NCBI GenBank assembly: GCA_016875395.1 | Contig: VGRF01000002.1 | Coordinates: 1-64,000, forward strand | Reading direction: 5' to 3' | Origin: Deltaproteobacteria bacterium | GTDB taxonomy: Bacteria > Myxococcota_A > UBA9160 > UBA6930 | DNA length: 64,000 bases | Shown: positions 16,778-25,782 of the stretch, one piece after another | Position numbering within the stretch: position 1 is the first letter of the stretch | How the letters are laid out: every line of letters starts with the position of its first letter | The notes under the pieces: model-generated | What the model was told of the DNA's origin: nothing | Seen by the model: only the letters and a program-made list of their open reading frames with translations | Databases searched by the model: none | Translations under genes and position numbers: made by a program

Positions 16778-16865
16778 GCGAGACCCTCCGTGAGAGGGCG
16801 CACGTTACCGGCGCAGCACGCGCGCACGCACTCGCGCTATCAGCCGTGCGAGCGAGGAGCATGCG

Positions 16866-17849
16866 ATGAGCGAGGAGTTCGTGGCGAAGCTGCGCGCACA
16901 CATCGGCGAGCGCGGCGCGCCCGAGGTTGCGCGCGACGCGGTGAATCTCCCGATGATCCGCCACTGGTGCGATGCGATGGAGGACGCGAACCCCGCGTAT
17001 CTCGACGCGGCGTTCGCGGCGAAGAGCGTGCACGGCGAGATCGTGGCGCCGCCCGCGATGCTGAATGCGTGGACGATGCCGGGGCTGCCGGGCCGGCCGC
17101 CCCGCGTCGATCCGGCGGGCGAGGTGTACCGCGCGCTCGACGACGCGGGCTTCACGTCGGTCGTCGCCACCGACAGCGCGCACGAGTACGTGCGGTACCT
17201 GCGCCTCGGGGATCTCGTTCACGGCGCCGGCGAAGTCGAGGAGGTGAGTGACGAGAAGCAGACCGCGCTGGGGACGGGGCACTTCGTCACGACGCGCACG
17301 ACCTACACGACGCAGACCGGCGCGGCCGTCGGCCACATGCGCTTCCGCATTCTGAAGTTCAAGCCCGGCACGGGACGCGCGGCGGGCGCTGCGCTGCCTC
17401 CGAGCGCGCCTCGCGAGTTGCCGCCGCGCGTGCCTCGGCGCGAGGCGACACTTCGCGCGAGCGAGGTGAAGGCGGGCGACGCGCTCGCAGCGTGCGCGGT
17501 GCCGATCACCGCGACGCTCATCGTCGCGGCGGCGATCGCGTCGCGCGACTACCAGGACGTCCACCACGATCGCGAGCTCGCGAAGCTGCGCGGCTCGCCG
17601 GACATCTTCATGAACATCCTCACCACCAGCGGCCTCGTGGCGCGCTTCGTCACGGACTGGGCGGGGCCCGGCGTGTTGTTACGGAAGCTCGCGATCCGGC
17701 TCGGCGCGCCGAACTATCCGGGCGACGCGATGCTGCTGATCGGCAGCGTCGCGAGCGCGCAGGGCCGCGAGCTCGAGATCGCGCTGCGCGGCGACAACCG
17801 CCTCGGTCCCCACGTGACGGGCACGGTCGCGCTCACGTTGCCGAGCTGA
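16866..17849 (+). CDS. MaoC-family double-hotdog dehydratase/hydratase
   Basis: 327 residues with two hotdog halves. Residues 1 to 160 match the FAS1-type dehydratase N-terminal fold (IRHWCDAMEDANPAYLD). Residues 190 to 325 hold the MaoC-like half with the YQDVHHD segment that carries the catalytic Asp/His dyad. It probably hydrates 2-enoyl-CoA esters. GAGGAGC precedes the ATG. Neighbouring LLM, thioesterase and acyl-CoA dehydrogenase genes support a beta-oxidation-like role. Confidence 0.82.
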   Translation: MSEEFVAKLRAHIGERGAPEVARDAVNLPMIRHWCDAMEDANPAYLDAAFAAKSVHGEIVAPPAMLNAWTMPGLPGRPPRVDPAGEVYRALDDAGFTSVVATDSAHEYVRYLRLGDLVHGAGEVEEVSDEKQTALGTGHFVTTRTTYTTQTGAAVGHMRFRILKFKPGTGRAAGAALPPSAPRELPPRVPRREATLRASEVKAGDALAACAVPITATLIVAAAIASRDYQDVHHDRELAKLRGSPDIFMNILTTSGLVARFVTDWAGPGVLLRKLAIRLGAPNYPGDAMLLIGSVASAQGRELEIALRGDNRLGPHVTGTVALTLPS

Positions 17850-17907
17850 CGCACTTCGCGTGACTGCGCGCACACCTCGCGCGCGGCGTCGCTCCGAAAC
17901 GCGCGGG

Positions 17908-18573
17908 ATGAGAACACTCCGTCTGCTCGCGACCAGCGCTCTGCTCTCGTTCGCCCTCGCGGCGTCCGCCTTCGCCGACGGCAGGGTGACGCTCGGCCTC
18001 ACCGGCGGAACGCTCGGCGTCGGGCCCGAAGTGAGCCTGCGCCCGCTCGAAGGCCTCGGCCTGCGCGGCAACCTCACGTGGCTCGGCTTCAAGCTCACGG
18101 AGGACGTGGACGACATCGCCTACGACGGCGACGTCGATCTGTTCTCCGTCGGCGCGATGGCCGACTGGTATCCCTTCGACGGTGGTCTGTGCATCTCCGC
18201 CGGCGTGCGCTGGAACGGGAACGACCTCGGCGTGAGCGCGCGTCCCGCGAACGACGTCACGATCGGCGGCGTCACGTACACGCCCGCCGAGATCGGGCGC
18301 CTCACCGGCACCGTCGACGCGAATGCGGTTGCGCCGGTCGTGACCGCGGGCTGGGGTGGGCGCCTGCGTTCGGGCTTCACGGTCGCCGCCGAGGCCGGCT
18401 TCGCGTATCAGGGTGCCCTGAAGATCAGCAACCTGCGCGCGCGTGGCGGCTTGCTCGAGGGCGATCCGGGCTTGCTCGCGGACCTCGAAGACGAGGAGGA
18501 GCGCATCGAGCGCGAGGTGAAGTCGTACAAGTACCTGCCCATCGCTCAGATCGTTCTCGTGTATCGCTTCTAG
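17908..18573 (+). CDS. Outer-membrane beta-barrel protein
   Basis: 221 residues. A signal peptide (1 to 23, ending ASAFA) is followed by alternating amphipathic strands with Gly/aromatic pattern, and the chain ends in Phe (LVYRF), the standard outer-membrane barrel terminus. Length suits an eight-stranded OmpW/OmpA-like barrel. No finer family is recognised. An ATG at 17908 is chosen because it starts the signal peptide. It is 47 bases upstream of the lipoprotein MBL gene. Confidence 0.75.
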   Translation: MRTLRLLATSALLSFALAASAFADGRVTLGLTGGTLGVGPEVSLRPLEGLGLRGNLTWLGFKLTEDVDDIAYDGDVDLFSVGAMADWYPFDGGLCISAGVRWNGNDLGVSARPANDVTIGGVTYTPAEIGRLTGTVDANAVAPVVTAGWGGRLRSGFTVAAEAGFAYQGALKISNLRARGGLLEGDPGLLADLEDEEERIEREVKSYKYLPIAQIVLVYRF

Positions 18574-18620
18574 CGCGCCTCGGCTTGCGAGCGCGCGGCG
18601 CGCTCGGGAGGCTGCGCGCG

Positions 18621-19349
18621 ATGCGGAGCCTCCTCGTCTCGTGTCTGCTGCTCGCTGCATGTACGCCCGTGCCCGCGCCGGTCGACAACGCGCCCACGCT
18701 CGAGCCGCTCGCCGAGAACGTGTGGCTCCACGGCTCGCATCGCGACATCGCGCGCGTCGGGCTCGTGCTGTCGCACGGCCTCGTGATTCGCAGCGCGGAA
18801 GGCGTGCTGCTCGTCGACACCGCGTGGGACGACGCAGACACCGAGGAGATCCTCCGGCGCGTGCGCGCAGAGGTCGGTGCGAACGTCGACGCGGCGGTCG
18901 TCACGCACGCGCACGCAGACAAGATGGGCGGCATGGCGGCGCTCCGGCTCGCCGGCATTCGGAGCTTTGCGCATGTGCTCTCGAGCGAAGACGCACCCGC
19001 CCGCGGGCTCGAGCCGGCGAGCGACGCGCTGTTCGCGGATGGCGCCCGCGAGCGAGTCGTCATGGGCGCCGTCGTCTTTCATCCGGGCCCCGGCCACACG
19101 CGCGACAACCTCGTCGTGTACTTCGCGCCCGCGCGCGTGCTCTTCGGCGGCTGCCTGATTCGCCCGGGCGATTCGCGCGATCTCGGCAACACCGCGGACG
19201 GCGATGTCGCGCGCTGGGCCGACACGGTGCGAGCCGTCCGCGCGCGCTTCCCCGAGACGCGCATCGTGGTGCCGAGCCACGGCCCGCCCGGTGGCCCCGA
19301 GCTGCTCGATCACACGATCGCCCTCGCCGAGCGCGCCGCGCGGCGCTGA
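18621..19349 (+). CDS. Subclass B1 metallo-beta-lactamase-like lipoprotein (NDM-like)
   Basis: 242 residues. A lipobox (LLAAC, C14) predicts a lipoprotein. The zinc ligands of subclass B1 enzymes are complete and correctly spaced: H96, H98, D100 (THAHADKMGG), H159 (GPGHTRDN), C178 (FGGCLIR) and H220 (VPSHGPP). The LGN motif (N190) is also kept. The position of B1 Lys224 carries Arg181. The stretches THAHADKMGGM and FGGCLIR closely resemble NDM-type enzymes, which are themselves lipoproteins. Activity on beta-lactams is plausible but unproven; other substrates are possible. Confidence 0.9.
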   Translation: MRSLLVSCLLLAACTPVPAPVDNAPTLEPLAENVWLHGSHRDIARVGLVLSHGLVIRSAEGVLLVDTAWDDADTEEILRRVRAEVGANVDAAVVTHAHADKMGGMAALRLAGIRSFAHVLSSEDAPARGLEPASDALFADGARERVVMGAVVFHPGPGHTRDNLVVYFAPARVLFGGCLIRPGDSRDLGNTADGDVARWADTVRAVRARFPETRIVVPSHGPPGGPELLDHTIALAERAARR

Positions 19350-19363
19350 GCTCGGAATTTTTT
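19327..19363 (+). terminator. Rho-independent terminator overlapping a stop codon
   Basis: CCGAGC-GCGCC pairs with GGCGC-GCTCGG around a GCGC loop, with the gene's own TGA stop (19347-19349) forming a 3-base bulge. TTTTTT follows after two bases (19358-19363). It ends the transcript of the B1 metallo-beta-lactamase-like gene. Confidence 0.78.
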
Positions 19364-19575
19364 CGCGCTCGCGTTCGCGTGTGACCGCGCCTGTCACAAG
19401 CGCCCTGTTTCATGTCCTTCGCAGCGTGAAGTCCCCCTGGCGCGCTGCCGCGGCGAGGCGCCCCCCGCCTCGCCGCGGGTCTCTCGAATCGCGTGACCGG
19501 CGGCGAGCCGTCGGCTTCGGAGGAGCGAGACCGAGCCCAACACCGGGCGGCGAGACCGGGTGGAAGGAGACGGAG

Positions 19576-19818
19576 ATGATCGCGACGACGAACCGACGAA
19601 CGCGAGCGAGTGCCCGTGTCCACACGCTGACGAGCGCGCTGCGAACGCTGACGCGCTGCCTCGTGTGCGGCTTCGCCGAAGTGCGCACGGACGAGGTGGT
19701 CGACCGCGGCGTGCTGCTGCTGAACGAGTGCCCGCGCTGCGACCACCGCTGGACCGAGCGCCCGGCGGCGCCCGTGGTGCGCGTGGTGCACGACATCGAT
19801 CCGCCGCTCGCGGCGTAG
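19576..19818 (+). CDS. Small zinc-ribbon protein
   Basis: 80 residues with two cysteine pairs, CLVC and CPRC, about 21 residues apart, flanking a short beta-hairpin (VLLLNECPRCDHRW). The arrangement is a classic small zinc ribbon. No membrane helix or signal. A strong GGAAGGAGACGGAG ribosome site precedes the ATG at 19576. No family is recognised; nucleic-acid or protein binding is the usual role of such domains. Confidence 0.65.
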   Translation: MIATTNRRTRASARVHTLTSALRTLTRCLVCGFAEVRTDEVVDRGVLLLNECPRCDHRWTERPAAPVVRVVHDIDPPLAA

Positions 19819-19939
19819 CGAGGCGTGCGAGCCGAGGCGGAGCCGCGCGGAAATCGAGCAGCGCCGCCCGCGCGAGTGGAGCCTCGCGGCGCCCGCGCCT
19901 CGCGCGCGCGCTTCGCGTTCGCGCACGGCCCCCTACCGT

Positions 19940-20812
19940 GTGCGCGTGAACGACGAAGCCGCGAGCGAGTCCCCCATGCGCGGGCGCCCGAGTGCGCCGC
20001 CGCAGCGCATCGTGTCGCTCGTGCCGAGCCTCAGCGAGGCGCTGTTCGCGCTCGGGCTCGGCGAGCGCGTCGTGGGCGTGACCGAGTGGTGCGTGCATCC
20101 CGCCGAGGCGGTGGCGCGCGTGCCCAAGCTGGGCGGCACGAAGAATCCCGACCTCGATGCGATTCGGGCGCTCGCGCCGGACCTCGTCATCGCGAATCAG
20201 GAGGAGAACCGAAAGCGCGACGTCGAGCGGCTAGAAGCCGCGGGCATTCCCGTGTGGGTGACGTACCCGCGCACTGTGCGCGAGGGCGCGGAGCTGTTCG
20301 CCGAGATGGCGGAACTCGGCGCGGCCGCCGAGGTGCGCACTCGCGTCGTGGCGCCCGTGCTGGGGGCGGTTCAGGAGGCGGAGCAGGCGCTCGCCGAGCT
20401 GCGCGCTTCTGGCGCGAGGCCGGCGCGCGTGTTCTGTCCGATCTGGCGCGAGCCCTGGATGGCCGTGGGCGCGCCGACCTACGCGGACGATCTGATCACG
20501 CTGTGCGGCGGCGAAAACGTGTTCGGCGTGCGCGACGGGCCACGAGCACCTCGCGCCGCGGCCGAGCGCCGCTACCCGCGCGTCACGCTCGCCGAGATCG
20601 AAGCGGCGCAGCCCGACGTCGTGCTGCTCCCCGATGAGCCCTACGCCTTCGGCCCACCCGATGCAGCGGAGCTTTCGCGACTCGATGCGCCGTTCGCAGC
20701 TTCAGGGCGTATCCATTTGATCGACGGCACTTTTGTTTCTTGGTACGGTCCGCGAATTCTCCGTGCGATTGAGCTGTTACGTCGCCTCCTCCTCGGCGTA
20801 ACAAGGGGGTGA
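19940..20812 (+). CDS. BtuF-like helical-backbone substrate-binding protein
   Basis: 290 residues with the TroA/BtuF fold: RIVSLVPSLSEALFALGL, GGTKNPDLDAI, LAPDLVIANQEEN and a long backbone helix. Such proteins bind cobalamin, hemes or siderophores for ABC importers. No clear signal peptide or lipobox is seen from the GTG at 19940, GTG 19946 or ATG 19976, so a cytoplasmic enzyme-like or mis-called N-terminus is possible. No permease or ATPase gene is adjacent. The stop overlaps the next start (GTGA). Confidence 0.8.
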   Translation: MRVNDEAASESPMRGRPSAPPQRIVSLVPSLSEALFALGLGERVVGVTEWCVHPAEAVARVPKLGGTKNPDLDAIRALAPDLVIANQEENRKRDVERLEAAGIPVWVTYPRTVREGAELFAEMAELGAAAEVRTRVVAPVLGAVQEAEQALAELRASGARPARVFCPIWREPWMAVGAPTYADDLITLCGGENVFGVRDGPRAPRAAAERRYPRVTLAEIEAAQPDVVLLPDEPYAFGPPDAAELSRLDAPFAASGRIHLIDGTFVSWYGPRILRAIELLRRLLLGVTRG

Positions 20813-22161
20813 GCTCGGTGCCGGTTGGGTTCCGGATTCGTCCGGTCTCGTTTGCGTTATCGGCCTTGGTCTCCGCGGCGCTCGCCTCGGCGGGCTTGGC
20901 GTCTGCGCTGAAGGACGTGCGCGTCGGGCCGAACCCCGACTACACGCGCGTCGTGATCGAAACGGACGCAAAGGCGTCCTACTCGCTCAACCAGGGCGAC
21001 GGCGTGATCACGGTCGAGGTGCAGGCCAGCTCGACGCCGAGGTCGGTCGCCGCGAAGAGCCAGCAGCTCTCGTGGGTGCGCGTCGAGCCCGCCGGCGCGA
21101 GCAGCATCGTGAAGATCGAGCTCAAGCGCCCCGCGCGCGTGAAGCAGATGGTGCTCACCGGCCCGCATCGCATCGTGCTCGACGTGTACGCCGATGCGAG
21201 CGCCGTCGCGCAAACGCCAGCGCCAGCTCCCAAGCCCGCGCCCGCCATCGCGCCGAAGCCCAATCCGATCGCGACCGCGCCGGTGGCCGAGGAGAAGCGG
21301 CAGCCCTCGACTCCGCTCACTGCCGAAGACGCGCTGCTGCACGAGGAGGCGAACTCGCTGCTCGGTCCCGATCCCAGCGTGACGCCAAGCGATCAGATCG
21401 CGGCGGCCGAGGGCGCGCGGGACCCCAACGAAGTGAGCGACTCTGCGGCGACTGAGGCGGCGCCCGAGCCCGTCGCCGTGGCCGAGGAGAAGCCGAAGCT
21501 TCCGCCGATTCGCGTGGCCGCCAAGAAAGATCGCGGCCTCATGGACTGGCTGATGACGCCCTGGGTGCTCGGCCTGTTCGCCGTGGTCGCGCTCGGCCTC
21601 GCCGTGATCCTGATGCGGCGGCGCCCCACGAAGCAAGCCGCGGCCGAAGCCCCCGCGGAGGAAGAGCCGTCGGTCGGATCGCTGTTCTCGTCCGAAACAC
21701 CCGCGGCCGCGGCCGCGGACGCGCCGGCGGCGGATGCGACGGAGGGCGCCTTCGCGATCGGCTCGAGCGAGCCGGCGCCCTCGCCGCAGGCCGCGGACGA
21801 AGGCGCGAGCGCCTTCGACTTCGAGTCGCCGGATGCCGCGGAGCCCGAGAAGCCCGAGGAAGGCCCGGCGCAGGGCGCGATGGTTTCGACGATCGGCGCC
21901 GTTACCTCGACCGCTGCATTCCAGTCTTCGCCGACCGCCACCGGAGGACTCAACTTGGCCGAGCTCGACCGCCGCCTCGCTCTTCTCGAGCAGCGCCTCG
22001 AAGAGGTGATCGACGCCAAGGATCGCCTCGAGCGCCAGGTCTCGGCGCAGACCGAGGAGCTGCGCGTGCAGCGCGCGGCGATCGCGCGCACGCAGCGCGT
22101 GCTGCGCACCGTCGTTCGGCCCGAGGACGATCAGCCGAGCGAGCCGGTGCTGAAGAGCTGA
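20809..22161 (+). CDS. AMIN-domain membrane protein with acidic linker and coiled coil
   Basis: 450 residues. A signal or anchor helix (about 12 to 33) leads into an AMIN domain (35 to 125: RVGPNPDYTRVVIETD), which binds peptidoglycan in AmiC and PilQ. A Pro/Ala/Glu-rich linker follows. A transmembrane helix (about 246 to 266) is capped by RRR, then another acidic Ala-rich region and a C-terminal coiled coil (about 385 to 440). This order recalls FimV/PilQ-associated scaffold proteins. It starts with GTG overlapping the upstream stop, after AAGGGGG. Confidence 0.8.
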   Translation: MSSVPVGFRIRPVSFALSALVSAALASAGLASALKDVRVGPNPDYTRVVIETDAKASYSLNQGDGVITVEVQASSTPRSVAAKSQQLSWVRVEPAGASSIVKIELKRPARVKQMVLTGPHRIVLDVYADASAVAQTPAPAPKPAPAIAPKPNPIATAPVAEEKRQPSTPLTAEDALLHEEANSLLGPDPSVTPSDQIAAAEGARDPNEVSDSAATEAAPEPVAVAEEKPKLPPIRVAAKKDRGLMDWLMTPWVLGLFAVVALGLAVILMRRRPTKQAAAEAPAEEEPSVGSLFSSETPAAAAADAPAADATEGAFAIGSSEPAPSPQAADEGASAFDFESPDAAEPEKPEEGPAQGAMVSTIGAVTSTAAFQSSPTATGGLNLAELDRRLALLEQRLEEVIDAKDRLERQVSAQTEELRVQRAAIARTQRVLRTVVRPEDDQPSEPVLKS

Positions 22162-22363
22162 GGCGCGCGCGCAAACGCGGCTCACACAGCGGCAACTCGC
22201 GCCCGAAGTGAAGCGCGGCCGCGCCCGGCCAATGTGCACCTCAGCTTTGACTCGGATTGCCTCGCTCGCGCTGAATCCTTCCTGCGCGCGAGCCGTCGTC
22301 AGCGCACGGCCGCGTTCGGCCGAAGCGCACGCATCGCCGCATCAAGCGGCCAAGGAGATCGCG

Positions 22364-22939
22364 ATGAAACGAATGCTGCTCGCTTCGCTCGGCTTGTTGT
22401 GGCTCGCCGCCGGATCCGCACAGGGGGCGGACTACTTTCTGAAGATCGAAGGCATCGAGGGAGAGAGCATCGGCTCGCAGGGCCAGGACGGGGTGAGCGT
22501 CGCGAGCTGGTCGCTCGGCGCGAGCAATCCCACGAGCGTGGGCAGCAGCGGGATGAGCCAGGGCCGCATGGCGGCAGCGCCCGCCGCGGCCGAGCCGGCG
22601 CAGGGCAGCAGCGGCACCGCCACCGTGGTGAAGAAGTACGACAAGGCCTCGCCGCTGCTCGCGAAGAAGTGCGCGCAGGGTGAGCACATCAAGAGCGCAC
22701 AGCTGACGCGCTGCCAGGACGGGCAGTGCCGCGTCGCCGAGCTCGAGAACGTGATGGTCAGCTCCTACTCCGTGACCCACGACGGCGGGCAGGCGACCGA
22801 GAGCGTCACGCTTCGGTACCACCGCTGGCGCTGGGCGGACGCTGCGATGAGCGAGAGCACGACGCTTCGCGAAAGTCCCACGCGTCAGTCGCTGAAGGGC
22901 GGCGGGGCCTCGGTCGGGAAGCCGAACCCGGGCAAGTGA
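22364..22939 (+). CDS. Secreted Hcp-family protein
   Basis: 191 residues. A signal peptide (1 to 22, ending AQGAD) precedes a domain with Hcp features: YFLKIEGIEGES, a GVSVASWSLG strand, SPLLAKKCAQGEHI and ENVMVSSYSV with TESVTLRYHRW at the end. Hcp normally forms the cytoplasmic inner tube of type VI secretion and has no signal peptide. Signal-bearing homologs occur outside T6SS loci, and no other T6SS gene is nearby, so a tube role is doubtful. AAGGAG precedes the ATG. Its stop overlaps the ancestral start of the GNAT gene. Confidence 0.8.
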   Translation: MKRMLLASLGLLWLAAGSAQGADYFLKIEGIEGESIGSQGQDGVSVASWSLGASNPTSVGSSGMSQGRMAAAPAAAEPAQGSSGTATVVKKYDKASPLLAKKCAQGEHIKSAQLTRCQDGQCRVAELENVMVSSYSVTHDGGQATESVTLRYHRWRWADAAMSESTTLRESPTRQSLKGGGASVGKPNPGK

Positions 22940-23475
22940 TCGCGCCGCTCGCGAGCGCGCGCCTCGATCTCGTCGCGCTGAGCGCCGAGTTTCACTAGGC
23001 GTCGCTCGCGGGTGATCGCGCGCGCATGGAGGCGCTGCTCGGCGCGCGCGTGCCCGCAGATTGGCCGCAGCAGAGCTACGTGGCGCACTGGCTGCGCCTC
23101 CTGCGCGATGACGCCTCGCTCGGACGCTGGCTCGCGCGCGCGCTCGTACTGCGCGACGAGCGCCGCATGATCGGCCACGCGGGATTTCACAGCGCGCCCG
23201 CACCCGAGTACCTGCGCGAGTTTCTGCCCGGCGCGATCGAGCTCGGTTACACGGTCTTCGCCCGCGACCGCCGCTGCGGCTACGCGCGCGAAGCCGTCCT
23301 CGCGCTGATGGCGTTCGCGCGTAGCGAGCATCCTGCTCTGACAGGCTTCGTCGCTTCGATCGCGCCGACCAACGCGCCTTCGCTCGCTCTGATCCGCGGC
23401 CTCGGCTTCGAGAAGGTCGGCGAGCACGACGATCCCGAGGACGGAGTCGAGCACGTCTACGCGCTGCGCGTGTAG
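22936..23475 (+). pseudogene. GNAT N-acetyltransferase interrupted by an in-frame amber codon
   Basis: From a GTG at 22936 that overlaps the Hcp-like stop (GTGA), the frame reads a normal GNAT N-terminus (ASARLDLVALSAEFH). It then meets TAG at 22996-22998, and continues in the same frame with ASLAGDRARMEALLGARVPADWP and the rest of the domain, including the RRCGYAREAV acetyl-CoA loop and SLALIRGLGF. Translation may restart at ATG 23026, giving 149 residues that lack the first strand. Fresh pseudogene, readthrough, truncated gene and sequencing error are all possible. Confidence 0.8.
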
Positions 23476-23506
23476 GCTCGGCTCCTCACAACTCGAGGAG
23501 CCGCTC

Positions 23507-23971
23507 ATGCCCGCTTCCTGGAACGACATCGCCAAGACCTTCGACGAGCGCGTGCGCCGCATCGTGTGGTGCACCGTGACCACGATCGACACGAAGGGCC
23601 GCCCGTTCTCGCGCGTCCTTCACCCCGTGTGGGAAGGCGCGACCGGCTGGATCGCGACGGGTCGCCAGACGCTGAAGACGAAACATCTCGCCGGCAACAC
23701 GAACGTCGCGCTGAGTTATTGGGACCCGCAGCACGACACGGTGATCATCCAAGCCACGGCGCAGTGGCAGGACGACGACGCCACGAAGCGACGCATCTGG
23801 GACCTGATCAAGAACGCGCCCGCGCCGATCGGTTACGACCCGGCGATGTTCTGGCGCGGAGGCGTCACGGACCCCACGTACGGCGTGCTGAAGATCACGC
23901 CGTACCGCGTGGACTTGTTGGGCGCTCAAGAGATGATGGCGGGGAAGGGCAGCACCGTGTGGAAGGCGTGA
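23507..23971 (+). CDS. PPOX-class FMN/F420-binding protein
   Basis: 154 residues with the split-barrel pyridoxamine-phosphate-oxidase-like fold: WCTVTTIDTKGRPFSRVLHPVW, a GWIATGRQT strand and HLAGNTNVALSYW. Members bind FMN, F420 or heme and reduce small molecules. ACTCGAGGAGC precedes the ATG. The stop overlaps the cupin start by one base (TGATG), so the two are coupled. Four LLM oxidoreductases in this window make F420 a reasonable guess. Confidence 0.85.
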   Translation: MPASWNDIAKTFDERVRRIVWCTVTTIDTKGRPFSRVLHPVWEGATGWIATGRQTLKTKHLAGNTNVALSYWDPQHDTVIIQATAQWQDDDATKRRIWDLIKNAPAPIGYDPAMFWRGGVTDPTYGVLKITPYRVDLLGAQEMMAGKGSTVWKA

Positions 23972-24342
23972 TGCGCAAGCATGCGACACGTCGCGTTCCG
24001 CAGAAGCGCGGCGGCGCGGTCGCGTTCGGCGCGGCGCGCATCGGCGTCGCGCGCTCGTGGCCGCCCCACTGGGAGATGCATCCCGCCGGCGAGGAGCTGC
24101 TGCACGTGCTCGCCGGTCGCGTCGATGTAGAGCTGCTCGTGGGTCGGCGCGTTCGCTGCGTTGCGCTACGCGCTGGCGAGTTCGCGGTCGTCCCTCGCGC
24201 CACCTGGCATCGACCGCTCGCGCGCGGTCGCGTCGAGATGTTGCACGTGACGCTCGGCGCCGGCACCGAGGCCACGTTCGAGGACACGCCTCCGCCGCTC
24301 GCGGAGAAGCCGCGAGCGAAGGCGACGCGCAGGCGTACGTAG
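23971..24342 (+). CDS. Cupin-domain protein
   Basis: 123 residues, one cupin. Metal-binding-type residues occur in HWEMHPAGEELLHVLAG and in VPRATWHRPL of the second motif. It has basic ends and no signal peptide. Single-domain cupins act as sensors, isomerases or dioxygenases; the function here is unknown. Translation is coupled to the PPOX-class gene upstream. Confidence 0.82.
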   Translation: MRKHATRRVPQKRGGAVAFGAARIGVARSWPPHWEMHPAGEELLHVLAGRVDVELLVGRRVRCVALRAGEFAVVPRATWHRPLARGRVEMLHVTLGAGTEATFEDTPPPLAEKPRAKATRRRT

Positions 24343-24360
24343 AGCCCATCTCTGGGCTCT
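24341..24360. terminator. Hairpin between convergent cupin and helicase genes
   Basis: AGAGCCCA and TGGGCTCT pair perfectly (8 bp) around a TCTC loop, directly at the cupin stop codon. No T-run follows. A second self-complementary GC block (GCGGGCGCGCCCGC) lies just beyond. Confidence 0.45.
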
Positions 24361-24387
24361 CGCTCGCGGGCGCGCCCGCCTGAGTTG

Positions 24388-25782
24388 TCAGTGCCCGGGC
24401 CGACGCGACTGTGTGAACACTCTGCGCGGGCGGCGGCCGCTGCCGACGCGGTGGGGGCGCACTTGCTCGGGGCGCAGCGCGTCGGGGCTGGCGCCGTGGT
24501 GCGCTTGATCCCCGTGCGCTTGCGGGCGGGCGCCGTGGGAGCGCGGGGCGTGCGAGCGATTGCCGCGTGAGTCGCGGTTCGCGCGCTCTCTCGCGCGCTG
24601 CTCGCGAATCTTCGCGATGCGGTCGGCGTGCGACACCTCGAGCTTCGCTTCGGGCTTTGCGCCGTAGTCGAAGCCGTCGAGCTCGACGCGCGGCACGTTG
24701 GCGCGCAGCACGCGCTCGATGCGCACGAAGTCGCCGCGCTCCTGCGGCGAGATCAGCGTGATCGCTTCGCCCGTCGCCTGCGCGCGGCCTGTGCGGCCGA
24801 CGCGATGCACGTAGTCCTCGGCGAGGTTCGGCACGTCGAAGTTCACGACGTGCGAGAGCGAGTCGATGTCGATGCCGCGCGCGGCGATGTCGGTGGCCAC
24901 GAGCACGCGGTACCTGCCGCGCTTGAAGCCATCGAGCGCCTGCTGGCGCTGGTTCTGCGAGCGGTTCCCGTGAATGCGCTCGGCCTTGACGCCGTGGCGC
25001 GCGAGCCACGTCGCGAGCCGGTCGGCGCGGTGCTTGGTGCGCGTGAACACGAGCGCCTCGCGAACCTCGCCGCGCGCGAGCAGCTCCGCGAGGAGCGGCG
25101 CCTTGAGCTCGCCCGGCACCGGGTACGCCTTCTGCGTCACGGTCTCGGCCGGGCGCGCGCGGCGGCCGATCTGGATCTCGGCGGGCTCCCGTAACAACTC
25201 GCGCGTCAGCTCCTCGATCTCGCGCGGCATCGTCGCGCTGAAGAACAGAGTCTGCTTGCGCGGGGGGAGGTGGCGCAGGATGCGCTTCACGTCGGGCAGA
25301 AAGCCCATGTCGAGCATGCGGTCGGCTTCGTCGAGCACGAGCACTTCGAGCGCGGGCAGCTTCGCGTACGGGTACGAGAAGTGATCGAGCAGGCGGCCCG
25401 GCGTCGCGACGATCACGTCGGAGCCGCGCACGAACGCGTCGCGCTGCGGGCCCATGCCGACGCCGCCGTAGACCGCGGCGCCGCGCAGGCCCGAGCGGCC
25501 CGCGAGGTCGCGCAGGTCGTCGGCGATCTGCTGCGCGAGCTCGCGCGTGGGCGAGAGCACGAGCGCGCGCGTGGCGCCGCGCGGCTTCGCGAGCAGGCGG
25601 TGCAGGATCGGCAGCAGGAACGCCGCAGTCTTGCCGCTGCCCGTCTCGGCGCAGGCGAGCACGTCGCGGCCTTCGACCGCGGGCGGAATCGCGGCGGCCT
25701 GAATCGGCGTCGGCGCTTCGAAGCCGAGCGCCGCGACGTTCGCGAGCAGGGTGGGATTCAAAGAGAGATCGGAGAAAGACAA
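24388..25782 (-). CDS. rhlE: DEAD-box RNA helicase (RhlE-like)
   Basis: 464 residues. All DEAD-box motifs are seen: the Q motif (FEAPTPIQ), [27 protein letters not shown] ([13 protein letters not shown]), SAT, ARGIDID and HRVGRTGR. A basic, low-complexity C-terminal tail of about 80 residues suits RNA binding. RhlE/CsdA-type helicases remodel rRNA and structured mRNAs, often in the cold. Initiation is at TTG (25782). A roughly 280-base structured leader lies upstream. Confidence 0.95.
   Translation of the reverse strand: MSFSDLSLNPTLLANVAALGFEAPTPIQAAAIPPAVEGRDVLACAETGSGKTAAFLLPILHRLLAKPRGATRALVLSPTRELAQQIADDLRDLAGRSGLRGAAVYGGVGMGPQRDAFVRGSDVIVATPGRLLDHFSYPYAKLPALEVLVLDEADRMLDMGFLPDVKRILRHLPPRKQTLFFSATMPREIEELTRELLREPAEIQIGRRARPAETVTQKAYPVPGELKAPLLAELLARGEVREALVFTRTKHRADRLATWLARHGVKAERIHGNRSQNQRQQALDGFKRGRYRVLVATDIAARGIDIDSLSHVVNFDVPNLAEDYVHRVGRTGRAQATGEAITLISPQERGDFVRIERVLRANVPRVELDGFDYGAKPEAKLEVSHADRIAKIREQRARERANRDSRGNRSHAPRSHGARPQAHGDQAHHGASPDALRPEQVRPHRVGSGRRPRRVFTQSRRPGH

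Noticed and set aside
20797-20804. CGTAACAA resembling the 3' end of 16S rRNA
   Set aside because: Only eight bases match, with no rRNA sequence around it. It is one copy of the recurrent TTGTTACG word.
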